Of a stretch of DNA of 64,000 nucleotides, positions 35,033 through 47,990 are shown in pieces. Position 1 is the stretch's first letter. The number at the start of each line of letters is the position of its first letter. Both the position numbers and the translations under genes were made by a program. A model generated the notes under the pieces. The model saw nothing but the letters and a program-made list of their open reading frames with translations. It was not told the DNA's origin and did no database searches. Source of the stretch: Ectobius pallidus (Eukaryota > Arthropoda > Insecta > Blattodea > Ectobiidae); NCBI GenBank assembly GCA_964059195.1, contig CAXKWD010000006.1, forward strand, positions 66,419,073-66,483,072. The letters run 5' to 3'.

Positions 35033-35146
35033 GAACAACTAGGAATTTTTTCTTTTATTTTTATGGTAGAATTTTGATAAGGAGTTTGATTTGGTCAATG
35101 CTAAATGCATTAAAATCGGAATAGATTAGTTCAGTTGGGTAGTCTC
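35033..35146 (-). repeat. Inverted fragment of the 34.0-kb LINE
   Basis: The reverse complement of 35033-35146 aligns with 34000-34112 with few changes (shared: TACCCAACTGAACTAATC, AATGCATTTAGCATTGACC, GAACAC at the far end). It contains only the frameshift region and no tail. Confidence 0.92.
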
Positions 35147-35149
35147 TGT

Positions 35150-35795
35150 TTTCTAAGTTTATGGTTTCGCCCCACGACGATCAATCCTATGTGCCAAATT
35201 TAACAAAAACGTATCATGACAATAGTTATAAAGAATTTCTTAGTGTTGTATTATGAGAGTGATTCGATAGTAAAGAAGATTGAATTTCTCGCCTTATACC
35301 CCCAAAATATCTAAGATCAAGGACAGATACAGGAAAATTGATTGGTATGTAAGGAACTGTTCTTTTTCTACATCAGTTTACTTACTAAGCCATGTAATTG
35401 TATTTAATACAAATATGAAAAATCGTTGTTTCAATCAAAAATTGTCAAAATAATTCTAGGCTAATATTAATTGAAATTAGTAATTAGCTAATTTATGTAA
35501 GGTCGAAATATAACTAACATCTTTAAAATGCTAAAAATCATTGAAACTTGACATATTCAGTTATAGAAAATAACAAAAATATCAATAGGGTTCAAGATAA
35601 TAAAATACACGGTTGCAGTTTTAGTTCATTTCGAGCAAGTGTATTGGATATTTCGTTACTTCGTATCCAAGAACGATCAGGTTGATTGATTTTATGGTCA
35701 TTTAACGGCGGGGATGTACTGCAAATTAGGCTTACTTATAACGGTCGCCGGTGTGCCGAAATTCTATCCCGCAGTGGTTATTTTATATGTGTATG
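35150..35795. other. No recognisable gene
   Basis: AT-rich; nothing supported. Confidence 0.5.
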
Positions 35796-35799
35796 AATA

Positions 35800-35920
35800 T
35801 ACAGACATGAGTCTTTCACATTTAAGCACACCTAAATGCCATTGACTAGGGCCGTGATCGAACCCAAAACCTTGGCCACAGAAAGCTAGCACGATTCTGA
35901 CTGCACCACTTAGGAAGATA
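35800..35920 (-). repeat. tRNA-derived SINE fragment
   Basis: On the minus strand, TAAGTGGTGCAGTCAG (A-box-like) and GGGTTCGATCACGG (B-box-like) are spaced as in a tRNA head, followed by CCCTAGTCAATGGC. The overlapping minus-strand open frame (35764-36030) is not a gene. Confidence 0.6.
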
Positions 35921-36074
35921 AAAAGACCTGTAGACTTAATAAGATCGGAGTGAAGCAATAAAACATTTTTCAGAAAAATAGCAGAAAAGAGGTCTCCATT
36001 CTCTTCTTTTTCTTTTTCTTTCTTTCCCAAAGTTTTACCTTCCCCGTTGTTTACGCGTATAGAATGATGGTGAT

Positions 36075-36225
36075 AACGATAAGTAGATGATATCTGGGGT
36101 CCACGAAAGCCTAAAGATTCCCGACATTCGTCTCACAGGTGAGGAAAAATAAAACGGAAAACCCCCACCTAGGAAACTTGTCCACAACGGGTACACAACG
36201 GTGTACATTGTCCAATCTAGCCCTT
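36075..36225 (-). repeat. SINE body fragment (family of 49940-50112)
   Basis: Shared words with the later copy: CACAGGTGAGGAAAA, the CCTAAA-TTCC-GACAT block and AACTTGTCC. The tRNA-like head is missing. Confidence 0.6.
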
Positions 36226-36703
36226 TCTCAAACGAAGATATTAAATTTCAACACAATCACATTTTTATTAACATTTTATTGTAATATGCAATATTAGTGT
36301 ATTATTGGTGGTTGTGAGGATGATTTCTTGTAATCAAATTGGATCGGAAATGTGGGATTCATAAATGAAAAATATTACAATGATTACACTACCCTGCATC
36401 ATTTTGCGGAAAAGCATTTAATAAGTAATTTTAACTAAATTAGGTCTCCTGATTTCATAAATGTCACTTTTTTGTATCACGTCTAGTTTTCGTGTTTGCT
36501 ATCTGAAAATGTGTCATGGCGGACGCAACTTTAAGGTCTGGGGAGACCTCCTTGGGGGCTTATAGTAGCTAAACGGTTAGTAGGATCAAAAAATATCGAT
36601 TGCAGCAGCAGTAACGAATTTTTAGAGATCTACAAGTTTGGTTTTATGACTTTTTGTCGTATCTCCATCGGTTATCCCTTAGATTGAATTATTTATTTTT
36701 ATT

Positions 36704-37126
36704 CTAAGTAAATGTTGTATATTTTCTCACATTACGTAATATTTGACAAACATAGGAAAGATAGAATCGTAAAATTTGGCAGGAATATTGGCGCATACAA
36801 ACAGCCATAAGTGTGAAAAATTTAATGTTTCTAGCTGCCCCGTATAGAAAAACTTGCTGGATAGTCGCGACGTCATTCACATCTATACAGTCTAATCTTC
36901 CACATTGATGTTTGTTGACTTCTGGATGAGCTAGAAACTTGAAATTTGGAAAACTTATAGACCTTAGCTTATAACCAACGGAAAGTTTCTCAAAAGCTGA
37001 AATCTTTAATATTTTACCCTCCAAAATAAACTTTGATTCTTTCTCCCTGCGTATTTGTACAGCTGCAGATGATTTGACAAAAAATAATTTATTTGACCTG
37101 CGCTCACAAAAAACAGTGGAATACAT
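36704..37126 (-). other. 140-codon open frame, probably repeat-derived
   Basis: Starts at ATG 37126 and ends TAA near 36704. The translation is Phe/Tyr/Cys-rich with no signal peptide, domain or motif that I recognise. Part of its nucleotide sequence (CCAAATTTCAAGTTTCTAG on the minus strand) resembles 395-440, suggesting repeat origin. Listed because it is the longest ATG-started frame in the window after the Penelope one; coding status is doubtful. Confidence 0.2.
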
Positions 37127-38339
37127 TATGTCTTGGACAGTTTAAATTTTTTTTTTTTAATTTTTCTCTAAATATTATCAAATAATCCTAATATTTAAGC
37201 ACTTTTTTTATCCTGTAGGCTAGTCTATCCAATAACGTAAGTTATACTTCTCATTTTGACGTACCTATTGCAAGAAAACGTAACGTGATACGTAGAAACT
37301 GTCAACGGAATCGTGTTCAGTGACCCAAAATTAGTTGAGATCGATCACACCACTTACCGGAAAAAAAGTTTCAACATGCAGCATCAAAAGCTGCATTCAG
37401 TTATTTTATTATACGAAATGTCAACATAACATTTTTAACAATTTTCAATGAACCAGATGTGAAAGAGAAAAACGAAATGCAGTTTCGAATTCAGCACAAC
37501 TAGGTTAATCAAACACACCCATTTTCGTTTTTACCGCAGTAGTTTTTGTCTTTTTTGCAGACTAGTGTTATCCTAGCCCTGCTCTCATTAGATTCATGAA
37601 CTTCGTTTACCTAACATATTCTTCTTCTGTATAGAGAACCTTTAGTCTATATATTGTGCACAGAGTTTCGCGTACCTCTCTTCATTTACTTGGCTTGAGT
37701 GAAACGGAAAGGAAGATAATAATAGAATTAATTCCTCTTGTGTGTGCCAATTTCGCTCCCTTATTACCTCAAGTACCATCCATCAAACCTGCTTCTAGTA
37801 CATTCATGGAATAATCCTTCATATCTACATCATGTCTTGATGATTGGTTTACGTTAATAAACAGGGTCTTGTGTTTTGAACTCGCTTTCACTTGGGGAGT
37901 CAAGCAGACGCACTGTGATGTGGGTTGCACTCCCGGAGGACATTCTTCGACGAATGTAACTAGCATAATATTATACAAGCAGCAAATAGGCCCGGCGTTG
38001 CCGCGTTGTATATATTATTTGTTTCCTCTGAGAATTACCTCTGTCACTTAGATTTACTTGTGTCTATTCCATTCCGGAGAACAGTGTACTAAGTACTTTA
38101 CTAAAGGAGAAAGAATGTTCTGCAGTTTCACAAGATGCTTAAAGAGAGACACCTATTACAATTAGGGATCAAATAACTTGTAAAATGCCGTATGAAAGCA
38201 TAAATGATTTTTCCATATATTATAGAAAATTGGATTAATTTATAACGCTGTCTACAGGCTAGAATGAGTATAATGTGAAGATGTTTAAAGCTTATTCTTT
38301 CGGCACAAACAAACAAAAAATTAAAATACCATTTTTGCC

Positions 38340-38575
38340 CCAAGTTGCCTCTAGATCCGCAGGGCGCGGGATCAAACCCGGTCGCGGTCGATGGATTTTT
38401 CAGGACGTAAAAATCCTGGGCACGGAGTCCTCCGGGAGGGACTTAAAGCTGGGGGTCCCGTGTCGTAGATTTACGGCACGTAAAAGAACTACAAGCCTAA
38501 ATTAGAGCCTCTGGACAAAATTTCTCGGCCCTTTCACGTCCAAGAAATACTTAGTTTCCAGAGGGGGGTTGCGAG
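38340..38575 (-). repeat. tRNA-derived SINE
   Basis: On the minus strand the B-box-like word GGGTTTGATCCCGC lies at about 38365-38385, near a head ending TCTAGAGGC. The body contains the words GTGCCGTAAATCTACGACAC (minus strand), common in insect SINEs. Confidence 0.7.
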
Positions 38576-39159
38576 GCGATGGGCTTACCACCTGTCCCTC
38601 TACCCTCTCTCGGAAAATAAGCATATCAAAATTAGTATAGGTAATGAAACCTCCTTTGGATGCCCCTTCGCCCCACCTGGGGATCATAGGGTACCAGATA
38701 CAGAATAGATAGGTCATTGTCGGCATTTTTTACTGGAAGAGCGATCAAGCTATGTGCTGTTTGTCATTCTACGGAGAGTTTTTACTTAGGCCTAATTGTC
38801 TCGTAAACCATAGCCTTATTCACAAAATTTAAAATAGATTTTACATTTGCTTTGATGTTATCTACTGCCCCATTTAAACTTCCCAGTTATACTAATTCCC
38901 GTATACATTCGAGAATACTCGTACACATGACGTGAGAATGTATCAATATTATTCTTTCCCTAATTGTCACTTTCATTACCTGTCTTTCTTTTCGTATATT
39001 TTAAAGGATATAGCCTACTTAATATTTGCTACAATTTGGTGGTAGACTGGAATAAAATGCCTTAAATCGCAGAGACTTACAATATCCGTCGGATCATTAG
39101 AGATTGCAGTACCCGTACTCCTATAAATAGTTTTATTTTAAAATGTATTCAAGTGCATT

Positions 39160-39857
39160 AAAAAATCCCTCTAGGCAGGCCTACAGGCGGAGGTAGATTT
39201 CGAATCGCTTTTGGTTTAATTTATTGTCGCTGCATAGCACTCTTCTTCTTTAGCCTTGGCATGGCAAACCTGCAGTAATAAGAAATTAATTCGGTAAAGA
39301 GGAAGAGCCTACAATCATTTGTTTTGACAACAAGAATAGGATATAATATTCTGGGAGGCCGTGCGCAAGATTAGCAATGAATAAAATTAGCAAAGCTGCT
39401 AAACAAGACAAAATTATTATATTATAACAATTCTTTTAAGTGTTATTATTTTCAAACATTAAAATCTCACGTCATATGAGAGCTATCAAGAAACTATTTA
39501 TTGATTTGTAGAGTACTCATCAAGAGCTTTTCAACGATACCCCACAAGACGTGGTTTCAAAAGTTTCGAATTTTCATCCCCCCACCCCCACCCTCACTCG
39601 AACCCCCGAATCGTTGGTGTCACTGTGAACACCATAGGGAGTACTCTAATTTATTCAAACAAAGTTTCCCTCTATACTTCATAGGGGCCGAGATAAAAAT
39701 GTTTTAAAATTTCAACCCCCTCCCCCGACCACCCCCTTGGGCCAATTTTGCTCATTAACGAACTTGTCCGAACTATTGGGCCTAGAAATAACATATTAAA
39801 ATTTGGTTCAAATATCTTCAAAATTACGGCCGCTAGCGTATAGCGTATATATTATAC

Positions 39858-39906
<49 letters not shown>

Positions 39907-40050
39907 ATTTTTTTTTTTTTTTTTTTTTTTTGAACAGGCGGTGGTTTCGTACTCAGGGGAGCATTAAACGTAAAGATATGAAAGAATTTTTCGAAAATCA
40001 TAACATGCTATCCATTGCAATAGGTAGATTTTTCTTCGAAATCTACCTAA
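39160..40050 (-). repeat. Inner repeat family, copy E (free, reversed)
   Basis: Reverse-oriented full copy, ending with the complete terminal hairpin AGGTAGATTTTTCTTCGAAA at 40022-40041, followed by TCTACCT. About 150 bases of unrelated DNA (about 39290-39450) interrupt it beside the acceptor-like site. Its variable centre has grown into a (TA)n run and T25 (39858-39931). Micro-frame: MPRLKKKSAMQRQ. Confidence 0.88.
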
Positions 40051-40401
40051 TATCATCCTGTATTAGTTGGAAAACTGTTGTTGCCATGGAGTCACATCCC
40101 TTAAAACAGCTGGTTTCCTTTCAGGGACTGTACCACCATCCTGTATGCAATTTAAAGAATACATTTTTACCTAGTCCTGTTCCTTTTCGTTTCATAGGCT
40201 ATTAGTGCTAACATAACAAATAAATGGTGCAAAAGTACGTTGCACAAACTTTCTCACATATACGTGTTAAAGGCTAGCACAGAAAAAATTAAATTAAAGA
40301 GACAATTAAATTTTACTTATTACATTTTCATAAAACTAACAAGTATCTAGAACGGAAAGCATCCGGGTCGATCCTTATGCTCAATGCTTTTACCGTGAAA
40401 T

Positions 40402-40508
40402 AATAATAATAATAATGATAATAATAATAATAATAATAATAATAACTAATAATAATAATCAATGGCAGTAAAACTGCATATTATTAGTACTACTACTACT
40501 ACTACTAC
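40402..40508 (+). repeat. (AAT)n and (ACT)n microsatellites
   Basis: AAT repeats with single interruptions at 40402-40460 and ACT repeats at 40487-40508. The second abuts an inserted element at 40509. Confidence 0.93.
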
Positions 40509-41029
40509 GGGAAAATTCAAATATAAGTCGCACCTTGGGATGAGTCGGTCCCACCCAACCTATCCTCACCGATGCAGTTTCTTTTATACCACGATCTAGC
40601 GAATTCTTCTGTCCTAGTATTATGAAGAAACTCGTGATTGGACGTTGGATGTGTGACGTCTTATCGCTAGACGAGAGGTGGCAGGCTGACAAACCTTGCG
40701 GGAGATATAATATGCCACATTTTCGAAACCTACAAACAGTGTATCGTACATTTTTCGAAAATGCAAGGGCGCTTCGCTACGGCTACCGCCTCCGCTTCGC
40801 GCACTTAACTATGTGGTTAGTATTAATAAGGTGTACATTTTATTAAGTTATGTGGTTAGTGTTATGCATTATTTAGCTATATGTAGAGGTGGATACAAGA
40901 CACTTGCGACAATATACAAGGGCAGTTGGCCACTCTGCTTCGCTCAGAAACGAAATACATCACACAGTCCGTGCAAATGTGAATATCGAATGGGGGAGCT
41001 TAAGGGGCGACTTATATTTGAATTTCGCC
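40509..41029. mobile_element. TIR element inserted in an (ACT)n tract
   Basis: The left end GGGAAAATTCAAATATAAGT, continuing CGCACCTT, is mirrored at the right by AAGGGGCGACTTATATTTGA and ATTTCGCC. ACTAC repeats flank both sides, so the duplication length cannot be read. The interior has GC-richer patches (CGCTTCGCTACGGCTACCGC near 40770) but no transposase. The family is unassigned. Confidence 0.75.
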
Positions 41030-41122
41030 ACTACTACTACTACTTAGGTTATATTGCACGCTTTAACTGCATGTAGGTCATATCACGTGTTTAGTATGTT
41101 TGCGTGAACCATTAGTCTATAT

Positions 41123-41842
41123 CAGCGTTTCTTAACCTTTTTGAACCCGAGGACCTCTAAAATGTCTAAAAAACTTACGGACCCCTAATTTTACATCCCA
41201 TTGTTAAAAGTAGGCTATATGTAGGCGTATATCCCTAATATTTGGGGTATTAAATTATAGGTCGTTTTAACGAAATACTTTTTTTTTAATCCGACGGAAA
41301 CACAGTTATTGAATTGGAATGAGACTATTGACAGTAAAATTATATTTTGAACAGACTTCAATATGTATTACCAATTTGATAATATAATTAGGAATTATGT
41401 TATTACTCACTTTTAATGAGATGGTTGAGCTTGTCGCCTCTTGCAGACTTCCTGGATATTTGGCTCAATATTAGTCAAATTTAGTCGAAGATCAGCAGAT
41501 ACATTAAGTCGGTTTCTGTATTATGTTGAAAATCCCTTCTCACAAAGATAGGTTGTTGAAAACTGCATGACGCCTCTAATAACAAAATTCCGACAAAGTC
41601 TTATTTTTAAGGTTTTGAATGAAAGAGGGAACCATAGACGTCACTGCATCAGGGGTTTGAAACTGTGGTCCGTAACTGCAAAAGTAAGGAAACTTGCAAT
41701 ATGACCTGTATTTTCGATGATTTTAAAAACTTTGACATCTAGTGTCCATTTTATGTGAAAAATTTCTACTTCTTTACTTCCCACTTGCTTTATGATATTT
41801 TTAAATTAATTATGTCTGCGGACCATAGGTTGAGAAACGCTG
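41123..41842 (-). mobile_element. hAT deletion derivative (Charlie-like ends, 720 bp)
   Basis: Begins CAGCGTTTCTTAACC and ends GGTTGAGAAACGCTG, with perfect 8-bp duplications GTCTATAT (41115-41122 and 41843-41850). These ends resemble the CAG-GTTTCTCAACC termini of hAT-Charlie/ZBED-type elements. A piece of the transposase C-terminus remains on the minus strand. Confidence 0.96.
41418..41570 (-). pseudogene. hAT (ZBED-type) transposase C-terminal remnant
   Basis: The minus strand reads QFSTTYLCEKGFST, matching the TY-CEK-FS motif of ZBED/hAT proteins, then RNRL and VSADLRLNLTNIEPNIQEV, ending CKRRQAQPSH before the stop. The stretch of residues that normally follows CEK-FS is partly deleted, with a stop between. 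It is a relic of the autonomous parent. Confidence 0.85.
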
Positions 41843-41989
41843 GTCTATATTAACAACTCATTCGCGTCATGTTTCTATTGTTTAGTGATGTCTTCTTATG
41901 CGGTATTCAGTTTAAACGATTATAATATCCAGTGATATAGCGGCGATGAGTTATGGAAAATAAGCAAGTCCTACAAACCCGGCGTTCGC

Positions 41990-42115
41990 CTTTGCGAAGT
42001 CAATTTGGGCGGCCACGAGGTTTGATTTGAACTCATGACCTCTTCCCTGTCTTCCTATACCACCTCGATGTAATTGGTTTTGGTGTGTTCATTGCGACTG
42101 AGCTAAACTGATTGC
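41990..42115 (-). repeat. Possible tRNA-derived SINE fragment
   Basis: The minus strand has TTTAGCTCAGTCGC (A-box-like) and, about 65 bases later, GAGTTCAAATC (B-box-like). The spacing is longer than normal and no tail is visible. Confidence 0.35.
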
Positions 42116-42649
42116 ATTTCACAACAATAAGTATATTAGGCCTATAGTTTTCTTGTTACTAGGGGCAACAAAATGACATTCATATTTTAATTGACATGTA
42201 TGTTCTGAAATTCGCATTTAAGCTGTCCTTATTTCGTTTTTATCTTGATATCTATTATATGTACAAAGAAATGTGTTAAACAAAAAACGTTCATTTTAAA
42301 TGTTTCTACAACTTTACTGTGGTAGGTTTTCATGTATCGCCTACTGTATGGATATAATCTAGAAAAATTGAAAATGGATACGAGAAAAGTACCCCTTAAG
42401 TCATTTTTGCAGAAATACGGATATAGCCATTTTATTAGTCATAGATAAGAGTTTCCAATTTTAAATATTTATTAAAATCGTTAGAGCCATTTTTTCACAA
42501 ATCAAATTTTTTTTAAAATTCTCATGAAAAGTCCCCTTAATATTTCAGTTATGAAACTAAATTTCTGGGTGGTTCGACAAAATTTCGAAAAAGTGCTTAA
42601 TTCAAAAAATGAAGTAAATACAATGAACCGTTTACCCGCTGTGCTTGTC

Positions 42650-42692
42650 CACAGACGGACGGACAGACGGACAGACAGACGGACAGACGTCA
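42650..42692 (+). repeat. CAGACGGA tandem run
   Basis: Four to five near-copies of the octamer GACAGACG. The run resembles the end of the 385-705 segment. Confidence 0.7.
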
Positions 42693-43289
42693 TTCCAAAA
42701 ATACTTTTTTTGGTTTCTAGGCTTCATGAAACATGCTCTCCCGGTGTTATCTCGACTTCGATTTTTTGTCACATCACAATACTTTCTCTATACTACGTAT
42801 ATGCGAGAAAGTAAAATGTACAGTGACCACAGAGAGATCTTTAAGTAAGCCATTTCTTAGAGCTGCATATCTAGGTTATGGGCTTATTTCTGACATTCTG
42901 TATGATAAGGCAGGCCTAGTGAATGGGTATACTGATCAAGCTGAGGCTATAGGAGTAAATAAAGTGCAAATTTTTATGTAATCTTTTATTTTTTTAAGAA
43001 TCATTTTCGGAAAAATAGTGTAGCTTTATATGGATAAAACATCCTTGAATTATATAATCCAATGTCTTCTTATAATATCCATGTAGAGCAGCTCATGTAT
43101 TAACCTGCCAATGGAGTGTTGGGAACCTATAAATTTCGCCTTATAGATATATCTTTTTAAATTCATCTTATTTATTCTCCTTTGAGCATAGAAGCCATAG
43201 GAGAAGTTTAGGTTCTGTGAGTATACCAGCATGGAGTGTTTTATGGAGTCAGTAAATTTTAACCAACATTAATTTCAATGAATATGATA

Positions 43290-43452
43290 CAGGGTGAAGT
43301 AGCGAGGATGGGTCATGGTAAGTAAATATCCAATTCCGCATTTACCTTTACGAGCGGGGAATCCATGAAAAACCCCATGTCAAATTGATAACCACGGAAT
43401 TTGAACCTGTGGACTCCAGAATGTGAGTCCAAAGACGTTACCATCTTGTTGA
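43290..43452 (-). repeat. tRNA-derived SINE (family of 48838-49045)
   Basis: On the minus strand: GATGGTAACGTCTTTGGACT, then AGGTTCAAATTCCG (B box), TCAATTTGACATG, TTTTTCATGG and AATTGGATATTTACTTACCA, all collinear with the plus-strand copy at 48838. Confidence 0.85.
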
Positions 43453-43459
43453 AGTTGAC

Positions 43460-46400
43460 AGCATTCGTTCAACATATGCTATTATAGCAATTCATGTGCA
43501 CTCGATATATTTCTTTAGGTAACAATTAAGTAGACCATGCTGGCGAAATTCGAAACAAATAAAATCTGGAAACTACTTTGCTATCAAGTGAGCTCCTATT
43601 CTTTGGAATGGTTTGGATTTTTTTAAGATTCTTTAGTTTGGGGTGTTTGTAAACTTTCTATGCTGGGACTAATAATAAATTTAATGGAATATAGAGTCAT
43701 ATACTAGATAGTTTATATGAATGAATATTACATATTTGTCTTCGTAATAAAATTGATTCATGACAAGTTTCACTACCTTAAATTTGATGAACCGGCATGC
43801 AGAAAGATCACATTTGAAACACGTATGAGTTCGCACACACTAGCGAGATTGAGGGGGCAAATCCTTCGGATAGTCAATTTGAATGTGAATTTTGGAGGTT
43901 TTCCTTTACTTTCAGTGCCGAATAAAGTATTATACTTTACTTCGAATAAGTGTGTTCATTAGGTGGAAAAATGTGATACGAATTACTAATAGCCGTCGAG
44001 TAGCTTTATCTTAAACAGTCAAATCATAGACACCATTTTTGCTATCTCTGAACGTTATCACGTCTTTCTTTCTATTGGCCAGATGCAAGGAACAAATTTT
44101 CCCTGATGAGCACTGAATATAATATATACCTTAACCAGATATCTGCTATTAAGTTAGTGTGGTCATGTACACTATTTTTAACATATTTTGTTTTATATGT
44201 CTTCTGTTAGGAAATTTCATATAGTTATAAAAGAATGTGTGGTGTATATCCATAACTCTTAATATTCGCATCTAAAAAATATTATTGCATAGAGTCGTTC
44301 AGCTGATACCCTTTCTGTTGTTAAAGAATTAGACCTGTACATCTTTTTCCGAACATTATACCTAGGTATTCTACATCAAGTTTCCACTCATTTGGATGTA
44401 GCTGGGACTTTTTCTACCTAACTTATTATACCTATTATACATATTGTCAATATGATAGTAGTGCCTGTTAATGCTTCTGTGGATTGAAAATTATTCCGGG
44501 CCTTCATAGATCAATTCAATTTTGCGTAAATAATGTTTCCGTGCTGTTTAGTAATATTCTCAGTATCTTTTTTATTTCAAACAACGATAACGTCTGAAAG
44601 AATAAAGATAAGTAAATTCAGTTTCGAAATTGTTTTCTTTAGAGTTCGATAAAAGTGTGAGTGGAAGTTCCTTATAGATTGTAGATTGTTTATGAAAAAT
44701 TTAATACAGCATAGAGCACAAATGTGAGAGATCGGGCTTCTTGAATACGTCAGTATAACAATATATTAATTTATTGGAAACAAATAATGATAAATGTTAA
44801 TAAAATGCTTTGAATGTTATAAAACTATGGAATATTTGGAACTATATTACCACGGTAACAACACTTGGAACTGGTAAGTGCATATGACCACTCTAGAGGG
44901 ACATCAAACGAGAAAGATATAAATTAATTCAGAAAGGAAAGCCCTATAATACAGAAACTAAGGGAAGAATGTGTGTACATTAGTTATTTTAAACGTGAAA
45001 TATTCACTCTTTTAAGTTATCGTATTTACCAATTGACTGTCGTAGGATGAAGTACATTTTATTCTTATACCCTAATCTTTCAAGGAAAACAACTTATTTA
45101 GTGCCGAAAACCATTATGAAATAATTTCAAGATCTATGCCTTAAATTACATAATATTAAATGGGCCTGAACCATCTTTTTATGTATTTGCAGATAATTAA
45201 TTAATACAAAAAACAACACTTACACTCGTGTTTTGTTCACAGCAGTCATACACATTGTAAGTCGTGAGTACTTATTAATAAATAGAAATTAAAATAATTA
45301 AAATAGGCTATAATAGTTCATTTCTTCCGTCATACTGTGAAATAGAGTTTAACGTAACTATTACTTAAGAAATTACATAGATAAGCATGAAATTCCAACT
45401 GTTTGAGTTACTTGTGAAAATGAATGTTTTAAATTCTCTATTACCTATTAGTAACTTAATCTCTGTTGTATTTTTTAAGCCGAGATTATACAAGTTGTGT
45501 AGGCCTGTTATTTGAGATCATTTAACAACAATATGGCTCCATCGTAATAGCTGTAATTTGCGTTCGTAATAATGACCTATTAAAGTACAAATTAAATGTA
45601 CGGTACAGGGAGTAATGAAGAATGTAATTCTATACATCATATGAAATTTAAAATTAGAGTTACCAATTTTGTTTAACGCTACGAGTTTCTAACCAACATT
45701 TCCAAAAACGGCGAATGTGCTAAGGATAGTTTAATACCAAGATGAAACTAGAAATTGGATTCAGGCCCCTGGGATCATGGGACCCCTTCCGTTAGTGTTT
45801 TGCGTGGCACCATGGGGAGGATGAAAAGTTAGACTCGTTTAATTAATATTAAAGTAATAAAGGAATATCGTGTCGTAAATTTTATTTAATGAATACCATA
45901 TCAGCGATTTTCGAAATTTTACAATTTAAAATCCCAACTACTTAAAATTACTTCCCATATAAATTACTCCATTCTAGCTTCCTTCAAGAGTCACGATCCC
46001 ACTGGGTTCTAAAGCGCTGTTTTCGTTTTTTTTTTGTTTTTTGTTTTTTTTTGTTTTGTAATTTAAGAAAACATGCAAAAATTGAAGAAAAATAAGTTTT
46101 CGAAAAATAGGCAATTCCCTGTTATTTATAACTACTTTGAACAGAGACTTCAAACTTTTCATTTATACCCTCCCTACACTTAACTAACTGTGCCAAAACT
46201 GTGAAATTATCTTCATTGGATCAGTTTCAAAAATATATAATACATGTATTGAAATAGTCATAAAAAATAGTGAAATTTACTATATAGAATATATCTAAAT
46301 CTTATAATAAAAACGGTTTCAAACAAAATATGCTACTAATTTTTCATAACCTTTTGTAAAATGAGTGTGTAATATATCAGCACTTGTAATATTAGGGTAC

Positions 46401-46705
46401 AATCGTATAGGCCATAATAATTTAGTTTTGAAATAGGCCTATTTTCTTTTTAATATTTAATAATTTTCTGACTTACATCAATGCATTCCAGGATCATAAA
46501 CACTTATCATCTTCATTCTCTGTCTCGTTCTTCCTCTTACACTGCCTTCTTTTAGTACATACGAGTGCAGCTGTTTGTGCATGTTGGATACGGTTCTTGT
46601 CGAGCAGTTGAAATACTTTCACTGATTTTAAAGGAATGCAAAGTCCATTCAAATGCATTTTAAAGTTGGCAAAATATCGCGAAAGAATCTTGAAAAAAAA
46701 AGTTT
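43460..46705. other. No recognisable gene
   Basis: AT-rich throughout. Small open frames at 43717-43962 and 45974-46162 have no recognisable features; the latter is a poly-T artefact (Lys-rich). Confidence 0.5.
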
Positions 46706-46709
46706 AGAC

Positions 46710-47056
46710 TAGGTTTGAGCATCGGTGGCCGATGTTTTCAAAACTTTTTTTAAATATACATCGACGTTTTAACTAAAATAAGATTAATATACCTACCTTG
46801 ATTCTAAGATATAATTATATTTTCATCAGCCTAATTTACCAAAACATAGAGTTTTTTACATCCATAGTTTTCACGAAAATATTTCACTTTATTTATGAAT
46901 TTTGCCTAAACAACGTTTTTTTAAGTATATACATCGACGTTTTCCGTCAGAATAGATCGATGTTTTCAGGTCGATATTATCGTCACATCGATTGTTACCG
47001 CCGATTTTAACATTCATGGTGAACATCGATGTTTTAACTACCGATGCTCATCCCTA
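46710..47056. mobile_element. hAT MITE (about 347 bp)
   Basis: TAGGTTTGAGCATCGG at the left and CCGATGCTCATCCCTA at the right are inverted, with the words ACATCGACG and ACATCGATG clustered inside. Flanks GTTTAGAC and TCTAAGAC match at 5 of 8 positions, so the duplication is decayed or shifted. The open frame across it (46798-47010) is not a gene. Confidence 0.78.
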
Positions 47057-47884
47057 TCTAAGACTACCTTGTTCCCTTAAGAACAATTAAATTTATAATT
47101 TTCCCAGCTTAATCAATGTCTATATTGTGTTAACGTGTGTGAAATGGATTCATACGTTTTGTATAGTGGCAAATTCCTTTAGTTTAGATGACTCGTGGAA
47201 TAATTATTTAACCTTATAAGGTAAATATTTACTAGAATGTTAAGTAAGAGTAGAGGTTCACTTTAAAAATAAAGGCAATGCTAAAAAACAAACAGAGCTG
47301 ACTGGAATAAAATTGCGAACAAGACGTTTTGTGGAGACCGGATTAAAACGGATCGTAATGCTGTACAATTAGCCCCTGGCATGCACTGATTTCCCTGGAC
47401 AACAATTGGATGAAGCAGTGCTACCACAATCAAGCGATGCAAAAAATAAACTCCACCAGAGAAGATGAGAAAACATTGTAACAAATAACTAGTCAATGCA
47501 GATACCGTGAATTTGATACAGTCTGTCATCATAATGAGAACAAACAAACATATGCTATTATTTTTCAGATCTTTATCTCATTTATATTTCTTTCATACGC
47601 TCAATGTTTACAGATAATATTCATGTAGTATGTTCGAAAATATATTCTACAAACTTGACAAAATAAATGCCTATCCTGATATGTGAATTAGCATTTTCCT
47701 ACCAAACCTCTGTTTTCTTATTACATGGGATTACTTGAAACTTCCTTTATAGGCAGGAACAATTTTAAAAATATGTTCTTATTTTAAAACGTGCATAAAG
47801 AATTTAAACAAAACATAAATGAACTAACTATGTATACGTTCTTATACTAACTACCTACAAGTAAATTGATGTTTCGTAAAATTA

Positions 47885-47990
47885 AAATTCAAGCCCCGAG
47901 GCCGGCCAATTTGGCTTAGTTCTTTTTATGATTTTCAAAGGCAAATGCCGTGTTGGATATTTAATTACCATGACTCATCTACAAGGTTTC
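47885..47990 (+). repeat. SINE body fragment (family of 48838-49045)
   Basis: GGCCGGCCAATTTGGC, then AAAGGCAAATGCCG and TTGGATATTTAATTACCATG are collinear with the later full copy. The head is truncated. Confidence 0.7.
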
